From Takakia lepidozioides (Eukaryota; Streptophyta; Takakiopsida; Takakiales; Takakiaceae), in NCBI GenBank assembly GCA_030704615.1, contig CM060731.1, positions 43,340,001-43,400,000 on the forward strand: a DNA stretch of 60,000 bases, written 5' to 3'. The position numbers and the translations under genes were made by a program. How positions within the stretch are numbered: position 1 is the first letter of the stretch; every line of letters begins with the position of its first letter. Under the pieces are notes generated by a model. The model did no database searches. It was not told the origin of the DNA and saw nothing but the letters and a program-made list of their open reading frames with translations. Positions 23,452-34,444 of the stretch are shown one piece after another.

Positions 23452-26043
23452 GTGATGTTTGAGGAGCAGAGTGTAGACATGTTCGGGCAGTGCGTGGGCT
23501 TTGTTAAGTTCAAAGCTGAGGTGGTGGATGATGAGACAGGTGCTAAGGTAATCTCTTTGGATTATGGTGATGTAGAATATACGAGTATACAGAATTCCTG
23601 TGGACTGTTCCCTGTGAACATTGACTTGGAGGAACCCTCACGCACATGGTCCCTCCCTCTTGGAATTTGTGTTGGGTTTAAAGGAGCAGTAAGGTTGAAG
23701 TTACTCTCCAATAGAGCTAATGACATATGCTTAAAAGGATAAGTTGAGTTTCAAGATTACATCACATTAGGAAGCATATTGTTGACTACAGCCCTGCTAG
23801 TGTAGCCCTAGAGTTACAACAAGTCTGGTTAATATCACGCGTAGTATTAAATTTTCCAGAACTTTTGATTCTAGCACCTCTCATATTTTGTGGTGAGGAA
23901 CCAGTTGCCAGGCATAGTATTTGCAAGGGGTGGAGCTGTTGGCATTTTGATGCTCTTGGAGTGTGAGGGCGAGAAGTATGCAGTTCTCACTGAACAGTTC
24001 TGCTCAGCTCAATTTACATTTAGGGTTAGGGTAAACCACAATGTTGCATATGGGGTGGATTATCAGAGCTGTGGTAGATCCGTAACAAGATTTTCATCCA
24101 TCTGATAAGGTTCTATGGCAGAATGGGAGCTGTAATTTGGGATCCTTGCGGCGATCTTTTAATTAAGGCCACCAGGAGGGGTTTTGTGTCATGTTAATCT
24201 TGATGATGTCGACAAATGCAAAAAGTTGTACTTGAATGATAATGTTTTCAACTCCTGTGCACAGGCAAGGGTTCCAGTAGGGCGGACCAGACTGGAGCTT
24301 CCTGCTGGCATGCTGGATGATGATGCCGGGGACTTTGTTGGAACCGCTGCCCGAGAGGTAAGGTGTTCTTTTGTTTCCTCCCCACAGACTGCTGTCCTTC
24401 TTTTCCACGAATCTTACTGGTTAGAATTTAAAGTCTGCAAGGTGGGTGATGAAGTACTTTGGTTGGGACTTGGGACTCAGTAGGTGGATGAAGAAGTGGG
24501 CATTCACATCAAAACTTCAGAGCTTGTTGATCTTACAGCTCTGTTGGACGAGTCAACTGGTCGCAAAATGTTCCCCTCACCGGTATCTTCTATCCTCTTT
24601 GATATGGCTTCGTGTGTTCAACTCTCTCTGCTCTCAGTATGCTCTGGCCAATGGTACAAGATCGTCGTACGAGCGATCTTTAGTTCAAAGCTGTTGGTTG
24701 TCACCCATTATAGCCAACCCAGCTATAAAAGGATACCTAATGTGTGGGTATCTGGGGTCGTTCGAGTCCTTAGGGGAATTTTGGGCAACTGCCGGTCACG
24801 GCCCTTAGAAGGTGTGCACCTTCCAAACTGAAGGCAGTAGTCCTTCGGGTGAAGAGACTATGCTCGCTGTGGCAGGCGTCAACCTTTTCTTGGTACGGCC
24901 AAGCCATTATTTGGCAGGTGGCAAGGGTTCTTCAATCTCTTATATGTTAACGCTCAGCTTGGTATTGGGCTGACAAGTGGAAGTGGCTGGCTGACAAAAT
25001 GAAAAAGAGAGAAAGTTAGTGTTTGTGTTGTATGGCGTGCTGACCTTTCTTGTTTTGTCTAGATCCATGTCACAGCTGTATATTGTTTTGACTTCGTGGT
25101 TTTGTGTATCAAACAGGGTGGAAGTGATGAAGATCTTTCATTGCTTTTGTATCGCAGTCAGGTTGACCAAAAGGTGAGTCACAATTTGCAGAATCCTACT
25201 TTGTGTGTGCTCAATTTGTGCTCAATGCCACAATTTGGCTAAAGAGTTCACCACTGTGCTATGAGCCCTCTGGGCCTCCTTAATCAACAAAGCCTTCCTT
25301 GCAGGTTACTTTTCAGTCGGTATTAGTACCCTCTATGCAGGTTGTATGATCAAGAGTACTGGATTTTTCAGTTGCATATTCCCGATTACTAGTGGGTCAT
25401 GGAATGTATGATGCCAGCATCAGAGAATAAAGGAATGATGATCCAATGAATCATCACTCACAGATTTGCAGCCAAAGAGGAGATCTTAATTTCACTACTG
25501 AAGGATACAGCCCATTTTGGTAGTAAACCACTGACCAGCTGCCTGAGTTGAGAGAGAATGGCGCCTCGTCCTAAGCATTCAGCACTTCCCATTCACTCTA
25601 TTAAGTTTCTTTTGGATGTTCTCATTGAAGTATTAGAGTCTATGTTGAATGGTCTTTTTTTGTTCTGCAATGAATTGTCACATTGCCATAACTGTTTGTT
25701 TGCATGTTATGGACTCATTTCTCCAGCTTGTTGGTGTAAAAATCAGTGGTTGATGCGAACAGGCAGAACTAAGTACTTATATGCTGCTGAAACAATATTT
25801 TAAAGTAGCAATGTAGTGTGATGACCCCTTAGATTGAACATATTTTGGCAGGTGATAGAATCATTACAAGGACAACAGACAGGCCTGCAGGAGCATGGAG
25901 AGCTGATCAAGGTGCACATAGTACCTTACCACACCCTTTGGCGCTCCACACCTGACTCCAAGGCTTTGGCTGCCATTGCCATTTATGAGATGGCTTTACA
26001 GTTGAACCTTCTTCCGCCTGCTCCTAATGTGCTGCCTCATTAG
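23452..26043 (+). pseudogene. NUDT14-like ADP-sugar diphosphatase, right copy (one splice donor lost)
   Basis: Exons: about 23452-23547 (VDMFGQCVGFVKFKAEV), 23905-23997 (LPGIVFARGGAVGIL), 24265-24357 (RVPVGRTRLELPAGMLDDD), 24484-24582 (DEEVGIHIKTSELVDL), 25117-25173 (GGSDEDLSLLLYRSQVDQK) and 25852-26043 (GLQEHGELIKVH, ending NVLPH and stop). The five exons with firmly fixed ends are multiples of three (93, 93, 99, 57, 192 bp), all phase 0, as in a well-kept gene. The Nudix box is complete across the intron. The flaw is at 23998: the left arm has CAG|GTCTGC, here it is CAG|TTCTGC, so the GT donor is gone. In addition Ile is replaced by Arg just before LELPAG. A distant upstream piece (DYIKECFESLDPSSTQG, about 23370-23428) may be an earlier exon. 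Less damaged than the left copy, but probably not correctly spliced. Confidence 0.85.
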
Positions 26044-26843
26044 AGTCTGTGCATTCAGATTGTGTGTCATTGTGGAGTTCAAAGCACTTTCCTTTGTCAA
26101 CAAAGTTTTTGGTTGGAAAGTTGAAGAGTGCAAGAAAGTGAGAACTGGTCACCTTATTATGTCCTACAGACACCCAACAGGTGCATGGATGAAGCTATAG
26201 TTCTGTTCCGTTTGGTGGGGTGAAGAGGTATATTTACTGTTCTGTTTTTTGCGACCTGTGGGATTTTTACACCTGGGACAGGGGATTCATAAATGATTTT
26301 AAGTGCTGGCTATCAGGATCTCAGAAGTACTGCTGGATCTGCTATTTTAACACATGAGGAAAAAGGAAAACAGTGGGGGAGAGAGAGGGGGGGGGGAACA
26401 GTAGAAGAAAAACACAGATGGTAAGCTCGAAGCATGGTTCATTGATCTCAATCCACCTACTAAACAAAATAACAGTCGATCTATCATACTGGTTGAGTTT
26501 GGTTTGTCAATACTTCATAGCTAAAGTGGTAGACTTGGGACGTATGCAGATCTGACTCGGCATCAGGACCCGTAGACTTCTCTGCAAGTGCATGGCTGTA
26601 AACAGCCTGTGTACTCCTTTAATTTTTCCATCTACAAAATCTCTACGTGTGTTTGCAGGAAACTGCACGATGATGTCTTCGTAATATCTCCAACTGTAAT
26701 TTGGAACGTATTGTGGCACTAGCTTGCTAATTTACATGTATTGCACTATTTCGGTTTGCAGCTTGCTTCTGAACTACAGTGGCGCTTTGCTCAATTTTAG
26801 ATTTTTAAATAAGACTGACAATGATCGCATGTTTATATTCCAG

Positions 26844-28277
26844 TGGGGATCCCACTATGTTCAAGTCCTACTGGGATTATGTAGGAGTCGACCAGGAGCG
26901 TCTGACCCGAGCCAGTGATCGCATGAGCTACTTTGCGGAGAACAAGGGATACAACAATGCAGGCATCTGGTTTGTCCATGCAGATCTTGACGATGCAATT
27001 AGGGATTTGCATAATCTTGTTGGCAACGCCATTGTGAAAGATAAAATTCTTATTGTCGGGACGGGATCGACCCACCTTTTCCTAGCTGCAATTTACGCTT
27101 TGTCAAATCCGGAAGAAACGTTTCCAACACCAGTGATTGCTGCTGCTCCATATCACTCCGTACGATTCGTTTTAAACTCATCAATATATTGTATTATATG
27201 AGTGTACCTGAAATGCTGGCCTCTCACCTTCAACTGCAGCCAGTGATTAAAGATCTGTTATCAAGTTTCCTGCTTCGTGAGGCTCAGGCATTGTCTCTCA
27301 AAAATTTCGTTCAGACTTCACGCGTATTGTACTACCAGTCATGGAGTAAAAGGATCTGTAGAACAGTGGCTCTATCTTGTCAATGCAGATGATCTAAGTG
27401 TATTTTTCATGTGTTGTTGATCGACCCATCAAGCAGGCGTATCCGGCACAGGTCGATTTTTTGAGGTCTGGTCTCTTTAAGTGGGGCGGCGACGCAAGAA
27501 CCTTCTCGCAGAAGTCAGAGGATGATGCGTACATTGAGGTGGTTACGTCTCCCAACAATCCTGATGGAACAATACGCGAAGCTTTGAAGGTGACAGCTTC
27601 TGGCGGGTCAGTGATTCATGACCTGGCTTATTACTGGCCTACGTACACACCAATCACGGGTGCAAAAGATCACGACGTAATGCTTTTCACACTTTCCAAG
27701 TGCACAGGACATGCTGGATCGCGCATTGGGTATGACCTCTAAGCAATTCACTTACAGTCTGAGCATCTTGAGACAAATGTTGTTTGATTCTAGTCTGCTT
27801 ACACAAGTCTAGACATGCCTAGATCGGATGTAGGAAGTCCTGCACAACATTTGTTTTACAAGCTGTTACCTTGGTATGCTCCTGCATGGACAACATCTCT
27901 GAGACAGGTTGTTCGTTTTGTAGGTGGGCTCTTGTGCAATCCCCTCAGGTGTCTAAGAAGATGGCCAGGTTTGTTGAGGTGAATACACTTGGTGTATCTC
28001 AAGACTCTTAGATTTGTGCGACTACAATGATTCGAGCAATTCTGAGTGGTTACCAGCAGTCGGGCTTAAGCGGGCCTCCTTACGAGAACCTCACCTGGGA
28101 CAGCGGAGACTCATCTTCTTCAGCCAAGGAAAATCTTTTTTTCCATTTTGGCAGGGAGGTGATGGAGGCTCGTTGGACGGCAATTCGATCTGCATTACAT
28201 GGCAACGCAAAATTTACTATCCCTGACTTCTCCTCGCCTGCCTACTGTACCTTCATGGGGACCTCGTTCTCCAGCAA
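26844..28277 (+). pseudogene. TAA1/TAR-type aminotransferase, right copy (5' and 3' truncated, nonsense)
   Basis: Exons 26844-27159, 27437-27729 and 27924-28277 encode the core of the enzyme, with the proper NPDG motif ([12 protein letters not shown]) and the PLP lysine in [13 protein letters not shown]. Introns of 277 and 194 bp have GT-AG ends and keep phase (AAPYHS|AYPAQ and RI|GWALV). The first exon is missing because the about 980-bp segment of the left arm is absent here. A TAG interrupts GVSQDS at about 28009, where the left copy reads Gln; the Arg codon CGT two codons on is TGT, so both look like C-to-T changes. The possible small intron of the left copy near FFHSG is nearly gone here, leaving FHFGREVMEARW. 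The 3' end is lost in the gap. Confidence 0.9.
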
Positions 28278-28777
28278 NNNNNNNNNNNNNNNNNNNNNNN
28301 NNNNNNNNNNNNNNNNNNNNNNNNNNNNNNNNNNNNNNNNNNNNNNNNNNNNNNNNNNNNNNNNNNNNNNNNNNNNNNNNNNNNNNNNNNNNNNNNNNNN
28401 NNNNNNNNNNNNNNNNNNNNNNNNNNNNNNNNNNNNNNNNNNNNNNNNNNNNNNNNNNNNNNNNNNNNNNNNNNNNNNNNNNNNNNNNNNNNNNNNNNNN
28501 NNNNNNNNNNNNNNNNNNNNNNNNNNNNNNNNNNNNNNNNNNNNNNNNNNNNNNNNNNNNNNNNNNNNNNNNNNNNNNNNNNNNNNNNNNNNNNNNNNNN
28601 NNNNNNNNNNNNNNNNNNNNNNNNNNNNNNNNNNNNNNNNNNNNNNNNNNNNNNNNNNNNNNNNNNNNNNNNNNNNNNNNNNNNNNNNNNNNNNNNNNNN
28701 NNNNNNNNNNNNNNNNNNNNNNNNNNNNNNNNNNNNNNNNNNNNNNNNNNNNNNNNNNNNNNNNNNNNNNNNNNNNN
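28278..28777. other. Assembly gap, 500 N
   Basis: Exactly 500 undetermined bases, a fixed size typical of scaffolding joins, so true distance is unknown. It separates the cut aminotransferase pseudogene from a satellite array; the adjacency of the two may not be real. Confidence 0.99.
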
Positions 28778-31700
28778 TCCAAATTTTGCACCCAGAACAT
28801 TGAAATGCTCAGCTCAAACAGTGTGCGTTGCCGCACACTGTCTGAGCTGGCAGTGAAGGGTTCATTTCACCCTCACACAGGTGCCCCTGAAGTCCAAATT
28901 TTGCACCCAGAAACATTGAAATGCTCAGCTCAAACAGTGTGCGTTGCCGCACACTGTCTGAGCTGGCAGTGAAGGGTTCATTTCACCCTCACACAGGTGC
29001 CCCTGAAGTCCAAATTTTACACCCAGAAACATTGAAATGCTCAGCTCAAACAGTGTGCGTTGCCGCACACTGTCTGAGCTGGCAGTGAAGGGTTCATTTC
29101 ACCCTCATAACAGACACAAGACCAAATTTTGAACCCTAAACATTGAAAGGTCCTCAAACAGTGTGCGTTGCCGCACACTGTTTGGCTGGTTTTGAAGGGT
29201 TCATTTCATCAGATAACAGTGAAGACCAAATTTTGCACCCTCACTCAAACAGTGTGCGTTGCCGCACACTGTCTGAGCTGGCAGTGAAGGGTTCATTTCA
29301 CCCTCACTAACAGACATCAAGACCAAATTTGCACCCTAAAACAGGGAAATGTTCAGCTCAAACAGTGTGCGTTGCCGCACACTGTTTGAGCTGGCAGCAC
29401 AGTGTTCATTTCATCCCAGATAGGTGCCCCTGAAGTCCAAATTTTGCATTAAGAAACATTGAAGTGCTCAGCTCAAACAGTGTGCGTTGCCGCACACTGT
29501 TGGGCTAACAGTGAAGGGTTGATCTCATCCTTAGAGACGTGCCCCTGAAGTCCAAATTTTTGCACCCTAGAACATTGAAATGTTCAGCTCAAACAGTGTG
29601 CGTTGCCGCACACTGTCTGCGCTGGCAGTGAAGGGTTCATTTCACCCTCACACAGGTGCCCCTGAAGTCCAAATTTTGCACCAGAAACATTGAAATGCTC
29701 AGCTCAAACAGTGTGCGTTGCCGCACACTGTCTGAGGTGGCAGTGAAGGGTTCATTTCACCCTCACACAGGTGCCCCTGAAGTCCAAATTTTGCACCCAG
29801 AAACATTGAAATGCTCAGCTCAAACAGTGTGCGTTGCCGCACACTGTCTGAGCTGGCAGTGAAGGGTTCATTTCACCCTCACACAGGTGCCCCTGAAGTC
29901 CAAATTTTACACCCAGAAACATTGAAATGCTCAGCTCAAACAGTGTGCGTTGCCGCACACTGTCTGAGCTGGCAGTGAAGGGTTCATTTCACCCTAACAT
30001 AACAGACATCAAGACCAAATTTTGAACCCTAAACATTGAAAAGGTCTGCTCAAACAGTGTGCGTTGCCGCACGCTGTTTGAGCTGGTTTTGAAGGGATCA
30101 TTTCATCCTCAGATAACAGTCAGCAAAGACCAAATTTTTGCACCCTTAAACATTGAAATGTTCAGCTCAAACAGTGTGCGTTGCCGCACACTGTCTGAGC
30201 TGGCAGTGAAGGGTTCATTTCACCCTCACATAACAGACATCAAGACCAAATTTTGCACCCTAAAACAGGGAAATGTTGAGCTCAAACAGTGTGCGTTGCC
30301 GCACACTGTTTGAGCTGGCAGCACAGTGTTCATTTCATCCCGAGATAGGTGCCCCTGAAGTCCAAATTTTGCATTAAGAAACATTGAAGTGCTCAGCTCA
30401 AACAGTGTGCGTTGCCGCACACTGTTTGGGCTAACAGTGAAGGTTGATCTCATCCTCAGAGACAGTGCCCCTGAAGTCCAAATTTTGCACCCTAGAACAT
30501 TGAAATGTTCAGCTCAACAGTGTGCGTTGCCGCACACTGTCTGAGCTGGCAGTGAAGGGTTCATTTCACCCCTCACACAGGTGCCCCTGAAGTCCAAATT
30601 TTGCACCCAGAAACATTGAAATGCTCAGCTCAAACAGTGTGCGTTGCCGCACACTGTCTGAGCTGGCAGTGAAGGGTTCATTTCACCCTCACACAAGGTG
30701 CCCCTGAAGTCCAAATTTTGCACCCAGAAACATTGAAATGCTCAGCTCAAACAGTGTGCGTTGCCGCACACTGTCTGAGCTGGCAGTGAAGGGTTCATTT
30801 CACCCTCACACAGGTGCCCCTGAAGTCCAAATTTTGCACCCAGAAACATTGAAATGCTCAGCTCAAACAGTGTGCGTTGCCGCACACTGTCTGAGCTGGC
30901 AGTGAAGGGTTCATTTCACCCTCACACACACAGGTGCCCCTGAAGTCCAAATTTTGCACCCAGAAACATTGAAATGCTCAGCTCAAACAGTGTGCGTTGC
31001 CGCACACTGTCTGAGCTGGCAGTGAAGGGTTCATTTCACACTCACACAGGTGCCCCTGAAGTCCAAATTTTGCACCCAGAAACATTGAAATGCTCAGCTC
31101 AAACAGTGTGCGTTGCCGCACACTGTTTGGGCTGACAATGAAGGGTTCATTTCATCCGCAAACAGGTGCCCCTGAAGACCAAATTTTGCACCCTAAACAT
31201 TGAAATGTTCAGCTCAAACAGTGTGCGTTGCCGCACACTGTTTGGGCTGACAGTGAAGGGTTCATTTCATCCTCAAACAGGTGCCCCTGAAGACCAAATT
31301 TTGAACCCAGAAACATTGAAATGTTCAGCTCGAAACAGTGTGCGTTGCCGCACACTGTTTGGGCTGACAGTGAAGGGTTCATTTCATCCTCAGAGAGGTG
31401 CCTCTGAAGTCCAAATTTTGCACCCTGAAACATTGAAGTGTTCAGCTCAAACAGTGTGCGTTGCCGCACACTGTTTGGGCTGACATTGAAGGGTTCATTT
31501 CATCCTCAAACTGGTGCCCCTGAAGTCCAAATTTTGCACCCTGAAACATTGAAGTGTTCAGCTCAAACAGTATGCGTTGCCGCACACTGTTTCAGCTGAC
31601 AGTGTAGGGTTCATTTCATCCTCAGATAGGTGCCCCTGGAGTTCAAATTTTCCACCCAGAAACATTGAAATGCTCAGCTCAAACAGTGTGCGTTGCCGCA

Positions 31701-32995
31701 CACTGTCTGAGCTGGCAGTGAAGGGTTCATTTCACCTCACATAACAACATCAAGACCAAATTTTGCACCCTAAAACATTGAAATGTTCAGCTCAAACAGT
31801 GTGCGTTGCCGCACACTGTTTGAGCTGGCAGCACATTGTTCATTTCATCCTGAGATAGGTGCCCCTGAAGTCCAAATTTTGCACCAAGAAACATTGAAGT
31901 GCTCAGCTCAAACAGTGTGCGTTGCCGCACCCTGTTTGGCTGACAGTGAAGGGTTCATTTCATCCTCAAACAGGTGCCCCTGAAGACCAAATTTTGCACC
32001 TTGAAACATTGAAATGTTCAGCTCGAACAGTGTGCGTTGCCGCACACTGTTTGGGCTGACAGTGAAGGGTTCATCTCATCCTCAGAGAGGTGCCTCTGAA
32101 GTCCAAATTTTGCACCCTGAAACATTGAAGTGTTCAGCTCAAACAGTGTGCGTTGCCGCACACTGTTTGGGCTGACATTGAAGGGTTCATTTCATCCTCA
32201 AACTGGTGCCCCTGAAGTCCAAATTTTGCACCCTGAAACATTGAAGTGTTCAGCTCAAACAGTATGCGTTGCCGCACACTGTTTAAGCTGACAGTGTAGG
32301 GTTCATTTCATCCTCAGATAGGTGCCCCTGGAGTTCAAATTTTCCACCCTGAAACATTGAAATGTTCAGCTCAAACAGTGTGCGTTGCCGCACACTGTTT
32401 GAGCTGGCAGTGCAGGGTTCATTCCATCCTCAGAAAGGTACCCATGAAGTCCAAATTTTGCACCCTTAAACATTGAAATTTTCAGCTCAAACAGTGTGCG
32501 TTGCCGCACACTGTTTGAGCTGGCATTGCAGGGTTCACTCCATCCTCAGAAAGGTACCCATGAAGTCCAAATTTTGCACCCTTAACATTGAAATGTTCAG
32601 CTCAAACAGTGTGCGTTGCCGCACACTGTTTGAGCTGGCAGTGCAGGGTTCATTCCATCCTCAGAAAGGTGCCCCTGAAGTCCAAATTTTGCACCCAGAA
32701 ACATTGAAATGTTCAGCTCAAACAGTGTGCGGCGCCGCACACTGTTTGGGCTGGCTGGGAAGGGTTCATTTCACCTGCAGATAACTGACTCCAAGGCCAA
32801 ATTTTGCACCCTACAACATTGAAAAGATCTGCTCAAACAGTGTGCGTTGCCGCACACTGTTTGAGCTGGCAGTGCGGGGTTCATTTCATCCTCAGAAAGG
32901 TGTCGTTGAAGGAAGAATTTTGCACCCTTAAACAGTGACATGTGCAGCTCAAACAGTGTGCGGCAACGCACACTGTTTGAGCTGCCGCTGAATGG
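28778..32995 (+). repeat. Satellite array, about 37 monomers of ~116 bp with hairpin core
   Basis: Each monomer contains CTCAAACAGTGTGCG, loop TTGC, CGCACACTGTTTGAG: arms of about 18 nt that can fold into a hairpin or cruciform. The rest of the monomer reads roughly GGTTCATTTCA, then GTGCCCCTGAAG, CCAAATTTTGCACCC and AAACATTGAAATG. Monomers fall into classes by their variable middle (CACAGGTGCCCC versus CATAACAGACATC). Arm sequences are more conserved than the rest. All short open frames in the array are by-products of the repeat. The array starts at the gap, so its full length is unknown. Confidence 0.95.
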
Positions 32996-33004
32996 TTCTT
33001 TCTT

Positions 33005-33316
33005 TCACAAATACCTGCCATTGAAAGCCGAATTCTTCACAAATATGGGTCCTGTAGATTTTACCTTTTTCCTAGCTACTCGAGAAGACTCCCCAGTTGC
33101 CGGGGACCCTTTCCGCTTCGGGCTGCTCTCTTCGCCGACTATGTAGGTGAGCCTCTCCCCCTTCCTCTTTCCCGTGGTCAGATCGTTCGTGAGGCCAGTG
33201 TCAACATCTTCCTCCATGTCGTCTGTCTCTCCCTCAGACGCAGTGTCCTCCTCGCCTGTTCCTGGAACTATGGTGGGTTGTTGTTCTTCTCCAGATTCCT
33301 GCTCCTCCATCGCCAC
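33005..33316 (-). CDS. Possible acidic nuclear protein exon
   Basis: An open frame of 103 codons, very acidic in its first half (EEDTASEGETDDMEEDVD) and with two basic clusters (GKRKGE, SPKRKGS, ARKKVKS) that could be nuclear localisation signals. It lies next to the satellite and upstream, on the opposite strand, of the MULE gene. No domain was recognised; it may be part of a larger spliced gene or chance coding in a purine-rich strand. Confidence 0.25.
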   Translation of the reverse strand: MAMEEQESGEEQQPTIVPGTGEEDTASEGETDDMEEDVDTGLTNDLTTGKRKGERLTYIVGEESSPKRKGSPATGESSRVARKKVKSTGPIFVKNSAFNGRYL

Positions 33317-34426
33317 ACTTTCCTGTATTCCCTCTTCTTCCTCCTTTCCTCTTCCTCCACTCTTTCCATCCTCATTCTATATCTAGCTCTATTCCTGTTT
33401 CTAGAACTCGTGAAGTATAATGACTTCCTTCTCTTTCTCCTCCGCTGGAAACAAGGGCTCCCCACGATGCCCCTGGAGCTCTCCAGTTTGACGTTTGCAA
33501 CAAGTGCTGGTATCGCATGTAACAAAAATAAAAATGGACGTTGTCAACCGTATTTGGATGCGGGTGTTGATATTGTGTGCGAACGGAATTCATCCATTTT
33601 GTCGTCTTTGTATTACCCAGCTAATAAAGCGCCGAAGAAAAAGAACATCCGTTGCATGCATTTGCGATATATGTCAGATGTACTTCGCCGCCTGCCAATA
33701 CATGGCGGCCTCCTTGCCTTCTTTCAAATTCGAATGCGCCGTAGAAATGTAGTGCTTTTTCAATTCCGAGCAGTTCTTCCAGATTCGCAATAATTGTTAT
33801 GCTTCACATATGCATCCACGTGTGTTGTACTGCATGCCCTGTGGTTTTTTTTTATGCCGTGACCGTCCCCATGGGGTCATTCGGTATAAAGGATTGTGTC
33901 GGATATGACCATGTGTTGCACACATTCGTGCGAGGTATCTCTTGGAGTGTCGGTGTTTGTTCTGTGCTATTCTGGCGCAACACAATCTCATTACAATCGG
34001 ATCTTCCTGTTTACTGCTCTCCAGGGTTGTTGCCGTCATTTCATAATGGATGGTTTCATGTCATTTTCAGGGTTTGTTTTCCATCCAAAAACAGTACGGC
34101 TTCTTGTGGCTCTGGTCTTTCAAAACGGTTTTTCTGGTTGGTGGGAGGTGAAGGTGCACGTCATCCCTACATCCTTGGCATGCATCGCCGGCAGCCTTTG
34201 GTTTGGTGCTACCCTTGTTGACCTCAGTTTGCTGGTGGTATTTCCACTTTCGATAATTACAGGGCTCTCAGTTCGGGGATTCCGTTCTGAATCGGCAGTT
34301 TCGTTCAGTGCTGGAAAACATGTCGAGGGAGCGAGATGCACTCGCTCGATTCCATTCCAATGCAGGTACTCTTCCACTGACTGCCACTGCAGACGACGAT
34401 GGGTATGCAGTTGTTCATGAGGATGA
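33317..34426. other. Upstream region of the MULE gene, 5' exons unresolved
   Basis: Open frames on the plus strand (for example 33896-34420) lack recognisable domains. A candidate exon end (AATGCAG|GTACTC near 34366) and a candidate acceptor (GGTTACAG at 34437) exist, but their phases do not give a unique gene model. Confidence 0.35.
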
Positions 34427-34444
34427 GCTGGTTACAGTGTTCCC

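Larger units (their letters stand above)
21702..28277 (-). repeat. Right arm of the large inverted repeat
   Basis: Reverse complement of 3484-11074, truncated on its outer side by the assembly gap. Indels relative to the left arm include loss of about 980 bp near 26487, loss of about 23 bp near 23360 and retention of 66 bp at 25146-25211 that the left arm has lost. The arm carries its genes on the plus strand. Confidence 0.95.

Noticed and set aside
28027-28972. Open frames spanning the run of N
   Set aside because: They exist only because N was translated without stops.
28778-32995. Regular repeats with palindromic cores, resembling a CRISPR array, and many open frames within
   Set aside because: Monomers of ~116 bp vary throughout, have no unique spacers and no cas genes, and lie in a eukaryotic genome; the open frames are by-products of tandem repetition.
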